Positions 54,401 to 60,933 of a stretch of DNA of 64,000 bases are shown here, piece by piece (positions within the stretch are counted from its first letter, which is position 1; the number at the start of each line of letters is the position of its first letter). This DNA is from Phoronis australis. Taxonomy: Eukaryota; Phoronida; Phoronidae. The notes under the pieces are model-generated. The model was not told the origin of the DNA and ran no database searches. It saw nothing but the letters and a program-made list of their open reading frames with translations. The translations under genes were made by a program, and so were the position numbers. The DNA lies in the NCBI GenBank assembly GCA_002633005.1, contig NMRA01000029.1, positions 1,469,796-1,533,795 on the forward strand, written 5' to 3'.

Positions 54401-57400
54401 AGTAAACCAGGAACGGAAAACTGTGACTGCATATTTGTAAATATTTCATTGCAACTCCATTGCAAAACGCACGCGGAATACCTATATACGATGGAAATTC
54501 CGGTTTCACTGCTCAGCACGCCACCTGTATGATAGTTTGGAAAAGCCTCAAAGCCATTGTCAATGTGCAGCTCAATCACAAAATCACAACGGATTCATTG
54601 GCGGCCAAGACCATACTCTCCCGGCACACAGGTTGCTACACCAATCACCCTTATATTCCCATGCCGCGTCACCATTTCATCCGGATTAATTCCATCTAAC
54701 TCTTACAGGCAATGACATCTTCTTCACCAGTATAAAAGCTGCAGTTATAGCTAACTTCTTCACCGGCGGTCCTCGGATGCATGGTCAATAGTCCAGCAGT
54801 GAACTGCGTCGTAGGCAAGAATTGTTAGTTCATACATGTAGTTACCGTTCCAGTTACGTTAACAGAATGTGTTCTTACAATTCAATGTTAATTCCGTTGT
54901 TTAAACAAGGAAACATGGACGATGAGAACAATTATAGAGGTATTTCGCTTCTGTCGGCTATTGGGAACTCTTTACCAGAATACTGAATAACCGACTGTAT
55001 AACTGGGCCGAACGTAATAGTTAACTTTTTGAAGCCCAAGCAGGGTTCCACAAGGGTTACGCGACTGTGGATCATATATTTTCTTTGAATGCGATATGTC
55101 AGAAACACATAAGCAAAAACGGTGGCAGGTTCTATTCTGCATTTATTGACTTTTCAAAAGCTTTTGATCGAGGTGCACATATTTTACTTTTTCATAGACT
55201 TATGCAAATTAATGTTTATGGTAATATGTTATCAATTCTTCGATCAATTTTTAGCAAGTTGAGATGATGTGTTAAAACACGTGATGGCTTAACAGACTTA
55301 TTTAATTGCACTATTGGTACTCTTCAAGGCTGTATGATAAGCCCTCTACTATTTGTTTTCATGTATATCAATGAGTTTTTAGAAAAACCCAATTCACGTT
55401 GTGTTATAAATAGCATCTACTTAGATGAACATGCTACAAATATTAATTCACTATTATATGCAGATGACATGGTTTTGTTCTCTCTAACAGCGTCAAACTT
55501 GCAACGTATGTTGAATTGTCCCAATGATTATGGTGATTCATGGGGTATGGCTGTGAATTTAAAGAAAACCAAAATAATTGTATTTAGAAATAGAGGTCCC
55601 TTAAGACAATATGACAAATGTTTTTTTAACAAACAGCAAGTTGATGGTGTATCTCATTATAAATATCTTGGTGTTTTTATCACACCTAAATTTTCATGGT
55701 CGAAAACGACTCAAACTCTTTCTTGTCAAGCAAATAAAGCTGCATCACGTGTTTTGAAATTACAGCGCAGATGTCGCGATATGCCCCCATCACTTGCCTT
55801 TCAGTTATTTGATAAACTGGTGTACCCAACATCGTGTCATGGTGCAGAGATTTGGGGTTTTAAACAATACGAGTGTTTAGAAAAATTCATTTAAAATTTT
55901 GAAAATGGACTCTGGGACTTGGCAGTTCTTGCTCTAACGCTGCAGTATTGGGTGAATGAGGCAGATACCCTATGTTTACGAGATACTTTGTTAGCTGTAT
56001 TAAATACTGCTTTAAAATTTTGAATATGCCACAGGAATGTTATCCAAGGGACGCTTACAGCATGTTGTACAGACTAGATGAAATTGGTAGACATATGTAT
56101 TATTGGGCAAGCTCAGTCTGCAATTTATTGTCAATGTATGGTTTCTATGATGTTTGGGTAAACTAAGGAGTCGCGTGTAAAGAGTCGTTTGTATATATTT
56201 TCTCACAACGGGTTAAGGACTGTGCTTTGCAAAGATGGCAGTCCGACCTTGATTCCAATTCTAAGTTAAACTATTACAAAATTTTTCAGGTTGTATTTAA
56301 ATACGAAAATTATTTAGAAATTGAAAATCTTCCAAAAGTGCTCGTGCAAAGTTTTTCGCGTTTTCGATGTGCAAACTACAGACTGGTAGTAGAAAATGGT
56401 CGTCACATAAATGTGATATATCAAGACAGAGTGTGTACATTATGCTCGAAGAATTGTATCGAGGATGAATATCACTTTTTGTTAGTTTGCGACAATTTTT
56501 CCGAAATCAGAGTTAAGTTTATAAATGAGAGCCTCTGGACAAGTCCCTCTTTGATTAAACTTCGTAGACTACTATTTAATCCCGATGTCTCAGTTGTGAA
56601 ATATGTATACTGCGCATCTAAAAACGGAACAGCTTGTGTATTACTGACTAGTGTGCATAGCACTCCAATGATCTTGTTTGCTCGTTTGTTGTACTTTGGG
56701 CAGATGGCCATGTGTACAAATAAAGGAAGGAAGGAATATGTACTTACACACTCCGTCTTGCCAAGTTCCCCCCGACAACCCCCCCCCCCCTCCACCTTGC
56801 CCACACTCCTTCTTTCCTTCCACCCGTCCCTGGGTCGAGGCATCTGATGTTGACTGCGATCAAAGACTTTGCTGTGGTTGTGGTAGAGAGCGCTGCTCGT
56901 CAACGAACAACCATGTCTACGTGGCGATAAGCATGCCAAATATCACCTTGTTCATACCTTCCTGAACCAGCTTACTCAGTCTTTCTATCGCCCAGTTGGT
57001 GGTAATATGTAACCATCTGGTACCGTACAATACGTTTTAGCCTATTCGGCAATTTGTATACCCATCTGGTACTTGATTGTCTATTACGCAGTTTTGCTCT
57101 AGCCCATTTGATGGGACGGCCAATATCCATATATATCTTTGTATAAACTAGCAACCTACGTTTTGTTTTGTGGTACCCTTCTAATATCTATGGCTTTACC
57201 GCTGTTTTGTGGTACCCTGCACTCCTTTGGTACGTACAGTCACTTCAGCGTTGAGCCGTGACCCAGACATTACCAACACACCTCAAATATACTCCATTAT
57301 GACCACCCTCGTTTTGTGTCATTTGTCCCCAATAATTGACATTTTGTAGTAAAATCACAAATAAACATATATATTGTTTTCTAGCTCTGGCCAAACCTGA

Positions 57401-60400
57401 AGAAATGTATTCTATATGAAACAATAGTATCTTTCGGAGGATCTGGATCGCCTTATTTAGTTTCAGATATATTTTCTACGTGAATAATTAAAAAATGTTA
57501 GGTGGTTCTATGGCTTCAAAGGAACTGACGGTTCCTTTTTCGCTTCAGAGGCCAAGCTCCACGACTTGGCTTGCCACATTTGTCACTTTACAAGCCGAGC
57601 GTCGTCTCGAGGAATTTTCTTGTAAATCCAGAAATCACTTCAGTCTCCTCTAAGCTTGGAACAAGTTGAGGCTAGTTTTGTTGTGATAAGTGGTCTTAAT
57701 CATTAGTACGTGCGTGAACGAAAAGCGGCTCATAGCTGCTGCAAATGTTCACTCGTGTTTCTTCCCATGTCGTTTACAAATTAGCTTCATTCAACTGTTT
57801 AAGTAGAGTCTTGATTACTTGTAAACATGATGGTACCTGCTACACAGCGTCGTCGTTAGCTAGCAGTCCATCTTCATCGTGGGTTTCGACCTTGTCCTGG
57901 AACAATCTCTGACTTACTCTCGAAACACTCAGTTTTCACTTGCGCGATTTTCCGTGGTGTTGCGTGATCACGCTTTTCTCGCGTCCAAATCCCATGCACA
58001 AATTTCGTGTCTGTGTGGTGACATTATTCGTTTATGAGCACAGCAGTTCAAGTGTTATCGGCTTAGGATTATAGAATAAACGCAAACTTTTCTGCAAATA
58101 TCTCCAAGAAACTTTGCAGAGAGTCTCGTTTCATGGTGAAAAGCGATCGCACGGGATATTGCCGGCAATATCCCGTGCCAATGGCAACGTTTCAATAAAT
58201 TTTACAATTTAGATGTGTTCCACGAGGTTTTTGCTATTACCTCAGTGTTTATACACTAAATTAGTAGACACGTTACGTATCAATGTATGACAGTCTCTTC
58301 AGAAAATTGGAAGTGTGTCGGACAAAACAACGACAGAACGACCAACCTGTCCCAACTAATAGGTTACTCAGAATGACCCCGCTCTCTGTACGAGTGTAAA
58401 CTGTCCTAAGACGCACGCAAAATTTTCATCCTGAGCCCAATGAGGAGACCTAGGGGGTCTTCCGTAGAGACGAGACGAAAGCGTTAGCGAGTAAAGCTGC
58501 TGTGATCACGGGATTCGCTTACAACGCATATCTCACGACGACCTGGTTCGAGTTCAGAAACACTGGTGGTTCGCTAGAAAAGCAAAATCTAGCAATAACC
58601 CCGAGATATCACCTTGTATTTCCAATGAGAGCACGTGATTTTGGTTGAATTTTTCTCGCCACGAGACAGTTATTTAACTCTACTCTGGTGTGCATGCTGG
58701 ACCAATTCAATTTCCGGATTTTATAACTTGCATGTTCAACTGCGCAATTCATCAATTTTGTCTTTGTATTCACTGAATGCTGCATTTATCCCACAATTGC
58801 AAATTAATTTGTATTAATGTAATTAGGCGTACGCGATTATTTATTAATAAATGAAATACACTAAAATAATGATGTAAAAATGTATTCGTCGAATGACTCA
58901 CTTGTTTTCCAAAGTACACCATCCACAATGCGGGTCACGTGCCGCTACGCATTCGGCGCATGACGTGAAGCTCTCGCATTCGTACGTCGGCAATTTGTAA
59001 AGCTGCAATGAATTGTATCGAGGTGACTTCACACGTTCAAGAGCTCACCTTTTGGGAGAAATAGTCTGTTTAAAAAGTGACATCTGATATAAAGGTTTTA
59101 GTGGCAAAAACAATAAAAGCTCCGATTACCTTCGCCCCAGACATGACGTAAATGTTCTTCTTTGCATCATCAAATACGATGTCTTCCATCACACGTTCAT
59201 CACTCAGTGTTAGATTCTTGAATGTAGTCTTCTCATGAGCACTTTTTACATGGATCTACAATGGCAGGAATTTGATAATTAGTCATTGCATAGCCAGTCA
59301 TTAAGATTTTTTGTTATTTGCGTCAATAAATCCGCAATAAACTGCGCGAAGTTGAACAGTACTTGAAGTTGTGTCCGTTAGCTCTGTTGTTTTAAGCTTT
59401 GTCATCCAAAACACTTCGAGTCCTACGTGAATGATTTTTTCGCTTTTATTATGGCAAAAGTCTGCAATGCAGGAAACTATGTGACCATCAGGCCAGCCTT
59501 ACTCGCAAGGTCACGTTTTGCTCGGCTTGTAGCGGACTTGGCCTATCGGGAAAGTTTTGTGTGTTGATGCTGACTGGACCAAACCACTGGAAATTTTTAG
59601 AGATTAAGTGAGGGATTCAGTTCGATTAATTTGTCAACACTCGAGACAGTAAACTTTTAAATGTTACTCTTTAAACGAATAAAAAATAAGCATAAATATC
59701 AACATCCTTCTGAAAGATGAGAGGAATGCGTACTCGAGCAAGCTCTTTCCCAGTGTTGCGAGAGTTGTGGCACGGCGATAAAGGGTAGAATAAGTAAGGT
59801 AGTCATTTCTGGAAATGTTCAACTGATCTCGGTCGTACAGCAGTTCACTGCTGGACATCAGTCCCAAATATTTATTTCAGAGCAGTTACTCATCAAATGT
59901 GCTTCGCTTCCCTCTTTAATACCGACACTCAGAGGATTAGGTCTTGTTTCTTCATGGCTGCACACACTTCCCGCGTCGGCGGTCAATACCGGATCCCAGC
60001 AATGAACACCTCGATTTCAGTAAACTTTGACTTGAAGTCTTCACAAAAACACAACTTCATGACGTCAATCGTGCCCAAAGGTAACACTGTAATGCATGTT
60101 TCGGCCAAGCAACAGATTGCGTCTGTTTAATTTTTTTCCATTTTCCTTTTTATGATTGTATTTTTTGTAAATTCTTGTACTTGTATTAACTGTAATAAAT
60201 CAATGACGTAACAAGAAAACAGACAGAAAGTAAAGTATACGGTACTGATATTTTAAAAAGAGATTTTGACAGAAATGATTCGTTGATGGTAACGTAATAT
60301 TTTTATCGTAATGCGGAGTTACATAATATATAATTTGTTAGTTTACACTGTCAGGCCGGAATAAAATATATTTTGGACATACCACGTTGTAACGTTTATA

Positions 60401-60933
60401 AAAAAACGAGTGGCTGAAAATAACAGTCTAGCTGATATGTCAATTTTCACATTTTAGGGAAATGAAATTCTGTTACTGGAAAAACCAATGTAGCTTTTAT
60501 AAAACACGCTACTGACAATTTGAGCGATGCTTTCTGTCAATATTCTGTTCAGTGTTGAAACCTCTCGAAACGTCTTCAACAAACTACATTGTAATTCATC
60601 ACACATAAAGGTAGTGCTGGGTAGAACAGTGTTAGTTACGTTATTATTGTTTGCCAATTGAAGATTACATGAAAATCTCATTAAGTGGTAACCAGAATGA
60701 AATGGAGTTAAATTTACCTTCTTGAAGATACCAGCTGTGGTTCCAGCATAAACCACTGTGTGGGTCTCTATTGTCTTGATGGCTACGGAGGTCAGTTTAG
60801 CATCCACTTCTATGATCAGTTGTGGTGACACAGGAAGAAGGCCCACAACGGGTGTGTTTAAAGTGTAGTCAAGATAGTCAAGATTCTTCACAAGTTCCCC
60901 ACAGGAAATGGTGGAGTAGTCTTGATTCTTCTT
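19493..60933 (-). CDS. PLXN: plexin, semaphorin receptor (partial, 27 exons chained)
   Basis: Plexins are plasma-membrane receptors for semaphorins. The extracellular Sema-PSI-IPT stalk binds ligand, and the cytoplasmic domain acts as a GTPase-activating protein for Rap-type GTPases under control of a Rho-GTPase-binding domain. I joined 27 GT-AG exons with compatible phases, 4,293 nt in total. The order is Sema end, PSI1, PSI2, PSI3, IPT1-4, transmembrane helix, GAP part 1, Rho-binding domain, GAP part 2. Both catalytic Arg motifs are present (LLLRRTES and LPLRFW). Class A resemblance is suggested by FAELQTDM and [13 protein letters not shown], but I leave the class open. Missing: roughly the first 350-400 residues (right of the window) and a securely placed C-terminus. 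Three exons are duplicated (see 34,535-37,142). Confidence 0.95.
20053..20193 (-). CDS. PLXN: plexin exon 26 (GAP part 2)
   Basis: 47 codons between attacag and AGA|GTACGT, phase 0 at both ends. [13 protein letters not shown] and SEQEMHSAM are strongly conserved plexin GAP helices. The exon joins cleanly to the FDYVTKY exon. Confidence 0.95.
20478..20625 (-). CDS. PLXN: plexin exon 25 (second arginine finger)
   Basis: 148 bp; its first base completes the Ser codon split from exon 24 (AG|T). It reads [20 protein letters not shown] and [10 protein letters not shown]. The Arg in LPLRFW is the second catalytic arginine of plexin GAP domains and is intact. The donor is GGCAAG|GTATCT. Confidence 0.97.
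20835..20935 (-). repeat. dispersed repeat copy, inverted relative to 22,172-22,260
   Basis: Read on the minus strand it starts cgcggaataatgtc and continues ggatgttatttt and cactctcgg, matching the plus strand from 22,172 (cgcggaataatgtc, ggatgttatttc, cactctcga). It lies in the intron between plexin exons 24 and 25. Confidence 0.7.
21765..21925 (-). CDS. PLXN: plexin exon 24 (GAP part 2)
   Basis: 161 bp, phase 0 in and phase 2 out (AACAG|GTGAGA). It reads [28 protein letters not shown] and TWKSN, the hallmark start of the second half of the plexin GAP. Confidence 0.97.
22128..22186. repeat. 59-bp palindromic repeat with 15-bp perfect arms
   Basis: gacattattccgcgt at 22,128 is matched by acgcggaataatgtc ending at 22,186. 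The same 15-mer recurs at about 20,922, as part of a repeat extending to about 22,260. A foldback transposon end is likely. Confidence 0.75.
23382..23530 (-). CDS. PLXN: plexin exon 23 (Rho-binding domain to GAP link)
   Basis: 149 bp; two leading bases complete the Gly codon begun in exon 22, and it leaves in phase 0 at AAAG|GTATGG. It reads [20 protein letters not shown] and [12 protein letters not shown], the conserved junction back into the GAP fold. Confidence 0.95.
23941..24111 (-). CDS. PLXN: plexin exon 22 (Rho-GTPase-binding domain)
   Basis: 171 bp. It enters with AG completing Glu of the EW motif, reads [16 protein letters not shown] and [14 protein letters not shown], then a variable loop, and leaves in phase 1 at AATG|GTAACA. 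An earlier GT at KV (GTACAG) would break the phase with exon 23, so the longer form was chosen. Confidence 0.92.
24865..25018 (-). CDS. PLXN: plexin exon 21 (Rho-GTPase-binding domain)
   Basis: 154 bp after tttgtttag, phase 0 in and phase 1 out (CTTG|GTAAGA). [19 protein letters not shown] is the ubiquitin-like Rho-binding core; plexins bind Rac, Rnd or RhoD-type GTPases here. Confidence 0.96.
25658..25804 (-). CDS. PLXN: plexin exon 20 (GAP part 1 end)
   Basis: 49 codons, phase 0 at both ends, between cttctag and CTG|GTACGT. It reads [12 protein letters not shown] and [16 protein letters not shown], conserved at the end of the first GAP segment. Confidence 0.95.
26015..27240. repeat. intronic tandem array with CTCF-like cores
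   Basis: Seven copies of a CCACYAGRKGGC-like word recur at about 26,138, 26,281, 26,442, 26,588, 26,741, 26,884 and 27,029, spaced 143-161 bp. Every third unit matches best, giving a higher-order period near 445 bp (for example 26,442-26,606 against 26,884-27,050). Units also share caaatttcatgaaaatcgg-type text seen in widespread marine-invertebrate repeats. The cores match the bilaterian CTCF consensus well, best at 26,138 (tgccaccagggggcac). Confidence 0.75.
28081..28128. repeat. GA-rich low-complexity tract
   Basis: Imperfect gagagaggga repeats beside the orphan exon, including one ambiguous n at 28,117. Confidence 0.8.
28135..28255 (-). pseudogene. MON1: orphan MON1-like exon inside plexin intron
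   Basis: A 121-bp segment between attttcag and ATGGAG|GTGAGT reads (x)[20 protein letters not shown] and then [20 protein letters not shown]. This closely follows the C-terminal half of MON1, the protein that with CCZ1 activates Rab7 on late endosomes. It enters after phase 2 and exits in phase 0, so it cannot be spliced into plexin between exons 19 and 20, both phase 0. I found no other MON1 exon within the window. It may be a transposed exon, a retained piece of a nested gene, or misassembled sequence. The exon itself is intact; calling it a pseudogene reflects only the missing rest of the gene. Confidence 0.7.
28320..28360. repeat. (GAGAGGGGA)n microsatellite
   Basis: About four perfect nine-base units gagaggggagagagggg in the plexin intron. 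Confidence 0.85.
29820..30143 (-). CDS. PLXN: plexin exon 19, copy 1 (GAP part 1, first arginine finger)
   Basis: 108 codons, phase 0 in (attttag) and out (CAG|GTAGGT). It reads [40 protein letters not shown] and [17 protein letters not shown]. The Arg pair in LLLRRTES is the first catalytic arginine site of plexin GAPs. It joins in frame to exon 20. Confidence 0.97.
30727..31095 (+). pseudogene. retroelement tail-domain remnant, copy 1
   Basis: The plus-strand frame reads [20 protein letters not shown], then a stop (aattaactt, near 30,914), then VPRGEPIE and [15 protein letters not shown]. The layout (PDIV, a strand, E-x-TVPxxE, Lys/Arg-rich helix, VEVGxRGxxV) matches a domain often found downstream of reverse transcriptase in animal retroelements. 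It is antisense to plexin, inside the intron between exons 18 and 19. The stop is absent from the second copy at 35,395. Confidence 0.6.
31669..31805 (-). CDS. PLXN: plexin exon 18, copy 1 (juxtamembrane)
   Basis: 137 bp; CC completes an Ala codon, then [20 protein letters not shown] and [14 protein letters not shown] follow, leaving in phase 0 at AAG|GTGAAA. This is the highly conserved cytoplasmic segment just inside the membrane. Confidence 0.97.
32261..32492 (-). CDS. PLXN: plexin exon 17, copy 1 (transmembrane)
   Basis: 232 bp, phase 0 in (gtttacag) and phase 1 out (CTGG|GTAAGG). It reads [19 protein letters not shown], then a roughly 24-residue hydrophobic helix ([20 protein letters not shown]), then a basic stop-transfer segment ([15 protein letters not shown]) and a short coiled coil. 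Confidence 0.97.
32679..33030. mobile_element. left part of inverted-repeat element
   Basis: It starts ggggctattcgg directly after tgtaaaat. The reverse complement ccgaatagcccc closes the right part at 38,852, followed by attatcgac. The duplicated block shows the same site without insert (tgtaaaattatcgac, 37,322). This implies a 12-bp terminal inverted repeat and an AT duplication. The inner region of both ends also shares tgtactagtggtgat. Confidence 0.65.
33031..33427. other. assembly gap (397 N)
   Basis: N only; frames crossing it are artefacts. It lies inside the inverted-repeat element and is followed by a GA dinucleotide tract. Confidence 0.99.
33428..33461. repeat. (GA)n microsatellite at gap edge
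   Basis: Uninterrupted ga repeats from the gap to the start of the duplicated block. Such tracts commonly break draft contigs. Confidence 0.95.
34535..34858 (-). CDS. PLXN: plexin exon 19, copy 2
   Basis: 324 bp with the same splice sites and phases as copy 1. Only three residues differ: the first codon is Glu instead of Asp, CVEQKRAK replaces CVEEKRAK, and EYMQ replaces EYIQ. The catalytic LLLRRTES is intact. It is fully open, so it is either an allele or a functional duplicate. Confidence 0.85.
35395..35763 (+). pseudogene. retroelement tail-domain remnant, copy 2
   Basis: An open frame of 122 codons. It keeps [29 protein letters not shown] and [12 protein letters not shown] without the stop found in copy 1 (aataaactt here, aattaactt there). 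No reverse transcriptase adjoins it, so it is still a fragment. Confidence 0.6.
36334..36470 (-). CDS. PLXN: plexin exon 18, copy 2
   Basis: 137 bp, same boundaries and phases as copy 1; the only amino-acid change seen is Ser for Ala in DHPSLHK. Confidence 0.85.
36911..37142 (-). CDS. PLXN: plexin exon 17, copy 2 (transmembrane)
   Basis: 232 bp, same boundaries as copy 1 but with about a dozen residue changes concentrated in and around the helix ([20 protein letters not shown], then [17 protein letters not shown]). It still forms a single transmembrane segment with a basic stop-transfer. Confidence 0.85.
37330..38189. repeat. 0.86-kb block repeated at 38,853-39,737
   Basis: From tatcgactccgaaatgttgg to gtcctttttcgtaccgtgac this matches 38,853-39,737 collinearly. 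It stops at a single n (38,190), six bases into what would be the end of plexin exon 16, so the exon is cut off here. Confidence 0.9.
38190..38190. other. single n at probable contig join
   Basis: An isolated ambiguous base exactly where the repeated sequence ends and unrelated sequence begins. Confidence 0.8.
38191..38852. mobile_element. right part of inverted-repeat element
   Basis: Present only here, between the n and the repeated block. It ends ccgaatagcccc, the inverse of 32,679-32,690. Near the end, read on the minus strand, are tgtactagtggtgatt and gcgcatgcgt, the latter an NRF1-like word, just upstream of an ATG at 38,754. Confidence 0.6.
38521..38754 (-). pseudogene. candidate first exon with signal-peptide-like start, frameshifted
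   Basis: ATG at 38,754 gives [16 protein letters not shown], a signal-peptide-like start, but this frame stops soon. The neighbouring frame continues [14 protein letters not shown], then [14 protein letters not shown] and [13 protein letters not shown], and reaches a strong donor (ACTTG|GTAAGT) in phase 2. One missing base would join them into a secreted, Cys-containing N-terminus. Phase 2 cannot splice to plexin exon 17. The family is unrecognised. It may be a gene carried by the inverted-repeat element. Confidence 0.4.
39731..39907 (-). CDS. PLXN: plexin exon 16 (IPT4)
   Basis: 59 codons, phase 0 at both ends (attttag; GTCACG|GTACGA). It reads [27 protein letters not shown] and [14 protein letters not shown], the last immunoglobulin-like IPT domain before the membrane. 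Followed in frame by VRVGNL of exon 17. Confidence 0.95.
40006..40073 (-). repeat. tRNA-derived (SINE-like) sequence
   Basis: Read on the minus strand, ttagcgcagtcaacagagca resembles a tRNA A-box region and ggtttcaagttcaaatctcc a B box about 30 bases later. It resembles the head of a tRNA-derived SINE within the plexin intron. No closing acceptor stem is evident. Confidence 0.5.
40372..40605 (-). CDS. PLXN: plexin exon 15 (IPT3 end to IPT4 start)
   Basis: 78 codons, phase 0 in (cttacag) and out (GCG|GTAAGA). It contains [30 protein letters not shown] and [11 protein letters not shown], matching the plexin linker that follows IPT3. Confidence 0.95.
41219..41315 (-). CDS. PLXN: plexin exon 14 (IPT3)
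   Basis: 97 bp; the first base completes an Ala codon from exon 13 (GC|A). It reads [20 protein letters not shown] and ends at GAAGAG|GTGAGT in phase 0. The G-G-x-x-I/L-T-V-x-G pattern is the IPT core strand. Confidence 0.95.
42219..42389 (-). CDS. PLXN: plexin exon 13 (IPT2 end to IPT3 start)
   Basis: 171 bp, in after phase 2, out in phase 2 (GTTGC|GTACGT). It reads [19 protein letters not shown] and [21 protein letters not shown] competing minus-strand frame at 41,518-41,772 does not fit the phase of exon 14, while this one does. Confidence 0.93.
43116..43258 (-). CDS. PLXN: plexin exon 12 (IPT2)
   Basis: 143 bp after cttgcag, phase 0 in and phase 2 out (TTGGA|GTAAGT). [17 protein letters not shown] and [10 protein letters not shown] form the opening strands of an IPT domain. 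Confidence 0.95.
43315..43447. mobile_element. short inverted-repeat element (MITE), copy 2
   Basis: Same family as 1556-1695: agcggatccaggattttgag at the left, cttaatccgccactggt at the right, and shared interior words. It lies in the intron upstream of plexin exon 12 and contains one n at 43,354. Confidence 0.7.
43957..44211 (-). CDS. PLXN: plexin exon 11 (IPT1)
   Basis: 85 codons, phase 0 at both ends (gttagtag; TACAAG|GTAAGA). It reads [30 protein letters not shown] and [10 protein letters not shown], a complete IPT domain. Confidence 0.95.
44815..45202. mobile_element. non-autonomous element related to 13,591-14,561
   Basis: Left end gtagcgaatctaggatat, right end ccccctaaatccgcttgcac; the termini are imperfect inverted repeats. 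The left 70 bp align with the inverted right end of the 13.6-kb element (gcaaac, aaaccacgatt). No open transposase. Confidence 0.55.
45979..46124 (-). CDS. PLXN: plexin exon 10 (PSI3)
   Basis: 146 bp after gttttgcag, entering to complete Ala (G|CC) and leaving in phase 0 at [28 protein letters not shown] and [12 protein letters not shown] give the Cys spacing of a plexin-semaphorin-integrin module. Confidence 0.95.
47319..47759 (-). other. candidate exon 2 of nested unrecognised gene
   Basis: A long minus-strand frame reads [40 protein letters not shown], then [17 protein letters not shown]. With the acceptor at 47,760 (gtgactag) it joins in phase 0 to the candidate exon at 48,462-48,644. 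Its end (donor or the stop at about 47,320) is not resolved. I do not recognise the family; the charged helix may form a coiled coil. Confidence 0.35.
48462..48644 (-). other. candidate first coding exon of nested unrecognised gene
   Basis: 61 codons from an ATG in fair context (acggcaATGt) to GAGCCT|GTAAGC in phase 0. It reads [20 protein letters not shown] and [20 protein letters not shown]. Base composition is more balanced than the surrounding intron, as in coding DNA. No family recognised. Confidence 0.4.
49303..49396 (-). CDS. PLXN: plexin exon 9 (linker before PSI3)
   Basis: 94 bp after ttttcag, phase 0 in and phase 1 out (TTTCTG|GTTAGT). [16 protein letters not shown] matches the conserved VW-x-G-x-x-IDN segment just before PSI3 in plexins. 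Confidence 0.93.
49862..49966 (-). CDS. PLXN: plexin exon 8 (post-PSI2 linker)
   Basis: 35 codons, phase 0 at both ends (tttgtag; ACAAAG|GTGCTT). It reads [15 protein letters not shown] and [11 protein letters not shown], matching the strand-rich domain between PSI2 and PSI3. Confidence 0.9.
50705..50918 (-). CDS. PLXN: plexin exon 7 (PSI2)
   Basis: 214 bp; its first base completes Thr from exon 6 (AC|G). [17 protein letters not shown] and VCKPG give the PSI cysteine pattern. It leaves in phase 0 at ATG|GTACGG. Confidence 0.95.
51292..51388 (-). CDS. PLXN: plexin exon 6 (end of post-PSI1 linker)
   Basis: 97 bp between attttcag and ACGAC|GTAAGT, phase 1 in and phase 2 out. It reads [20 protein letters not shown] then FTFFSC, which matches the N-F-T-F-Y-x-C strand before PSI2. 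It was found by the phase mismatch between its neighbours, which it resolves. Confidence 0.92.
51967..52105 (-). CDS. PLXN: plexin exon 5 (post-PSI1 linker)
   Basis: 139 bp, phase 0 in (tgcacag) and phase 1 out (AGCG|GTGAGT). [20 protein letters not shown] and GVRCETPDP match the conserved strands after PSI1. Confidence 0.93.
53431..53569 (-). CDS. PLXN: plexin exon 4 (PSI1 second half)
   Basis: 139 bp; the first base completes Lys from exon 3 (AA|A). It reads [16 protein letters not shown] and CIAFTSIKP, leaving in phase 0 at ATT|GTGAGT. Confidence 0.93.
55334..55894 (+). pseudogene. LINE reverse transcriptase, palm and thumb segment
   Basis: The longest intact part of the LINE (186 codons). 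It contains the catalytic [11 protein letters not shown] box and the downstream KKTKIIVF and YKYLGVFI motifs. It is preceded by a stop-interrupted segment with the first catalytic Asp (FIDFSKAFD, near 55,145). Confidence 0.92.
56227..56735 (+). pseudogene. LINE C-terminal region with Cys-His motif
   Basis: The frame reads [32 protein letters not shown] and [20 protein letters not shown]. This Cys-rich tail with ExEDEYHxLxxC spacing is standard for this LINE group and follows the reverse transcriptase after further frame breaks. Confidence 0.8.
58149..58178. repeat. perfect 30-bp palindrome
   Basis: The first half gcacgggatattgcc is exactly mirrored by ggcaatatcccgtgc. It could form a cruciform or be a protein-binding site; nothing around it explains it. 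Confidence 0.9.
58902..59002 (-). CDS. PLXN: plexin exon 3 (PSI1 first half)
   Basis: 101 bp after cattgcag, phase 0 in and phase 2 out (AACAA|GTGAGT). It reads [15 protein letters not shown] then RDPHCGWC, the signature start of the first PSI module after the Sema domain. Confidence 0.97.
59130..59255 (-). CDS. PLXN: plexin exon 2 (Sema domain end)
   Basis: 42 codons, phase 0 at both ends (attgtag; AAG|GTAATC). [19 protein letters not shown] is the last blade strand of the Sema propeller. Confidence 0.93.
60718..60933 (-). CDS. PLXN: plexin exon 1 in window (Sema domain)
   Basis: 72 codons, phase 0 at both ends (ctttgcag; AAG|GTAAAT). It contains [19 protein letters not shown] and TTAGIFKK, the T-S-V-A...H-T-V...G-T-x-x-G-x-x-x-K strand pair of plexin Sema domains. 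Earlier Sema exons were not found up to 64,000, so they probably lie outside the window. Confidence 0.93.

Larger units (their letters stand above)
54700..56740 (+). mobile_element. degenerate non-LTR retrotransposon (LINE), 5'-truncated
   Basis: Reverse transcriptase motifs appear in order: [81 protein letters not shown] and [11 protein letters not shown] later frame keeps the C-terminal region with [20 protein letters not shown]. Several frameshifts and stops (for example after SLPEY near 54,985 and after SKLR near 55,266) inactivate it. No endonuclease is seen. The 3' end is an aaataaaggaagg tail near 56,735. Confidence 0.92.
53570..58901. other. plexin intron 3 (largest intron)
   Basis: 5.3 kb. 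It holds a truncated LINE on the opposite strand (54,700-56,740) and a 30-bp palindrome (58,149). Between 57,000 and 58,100 I see only short direct words such as ttttgtggtaccct (twice, 57,164-57,212). Confidence 0.7.

Noticed and set aside
56472-56965. Overlapping frames on both strands near 56.5-57 kb
   Set aside because: They are shadows of the LINE C-terminus or read through a poly-C tract.
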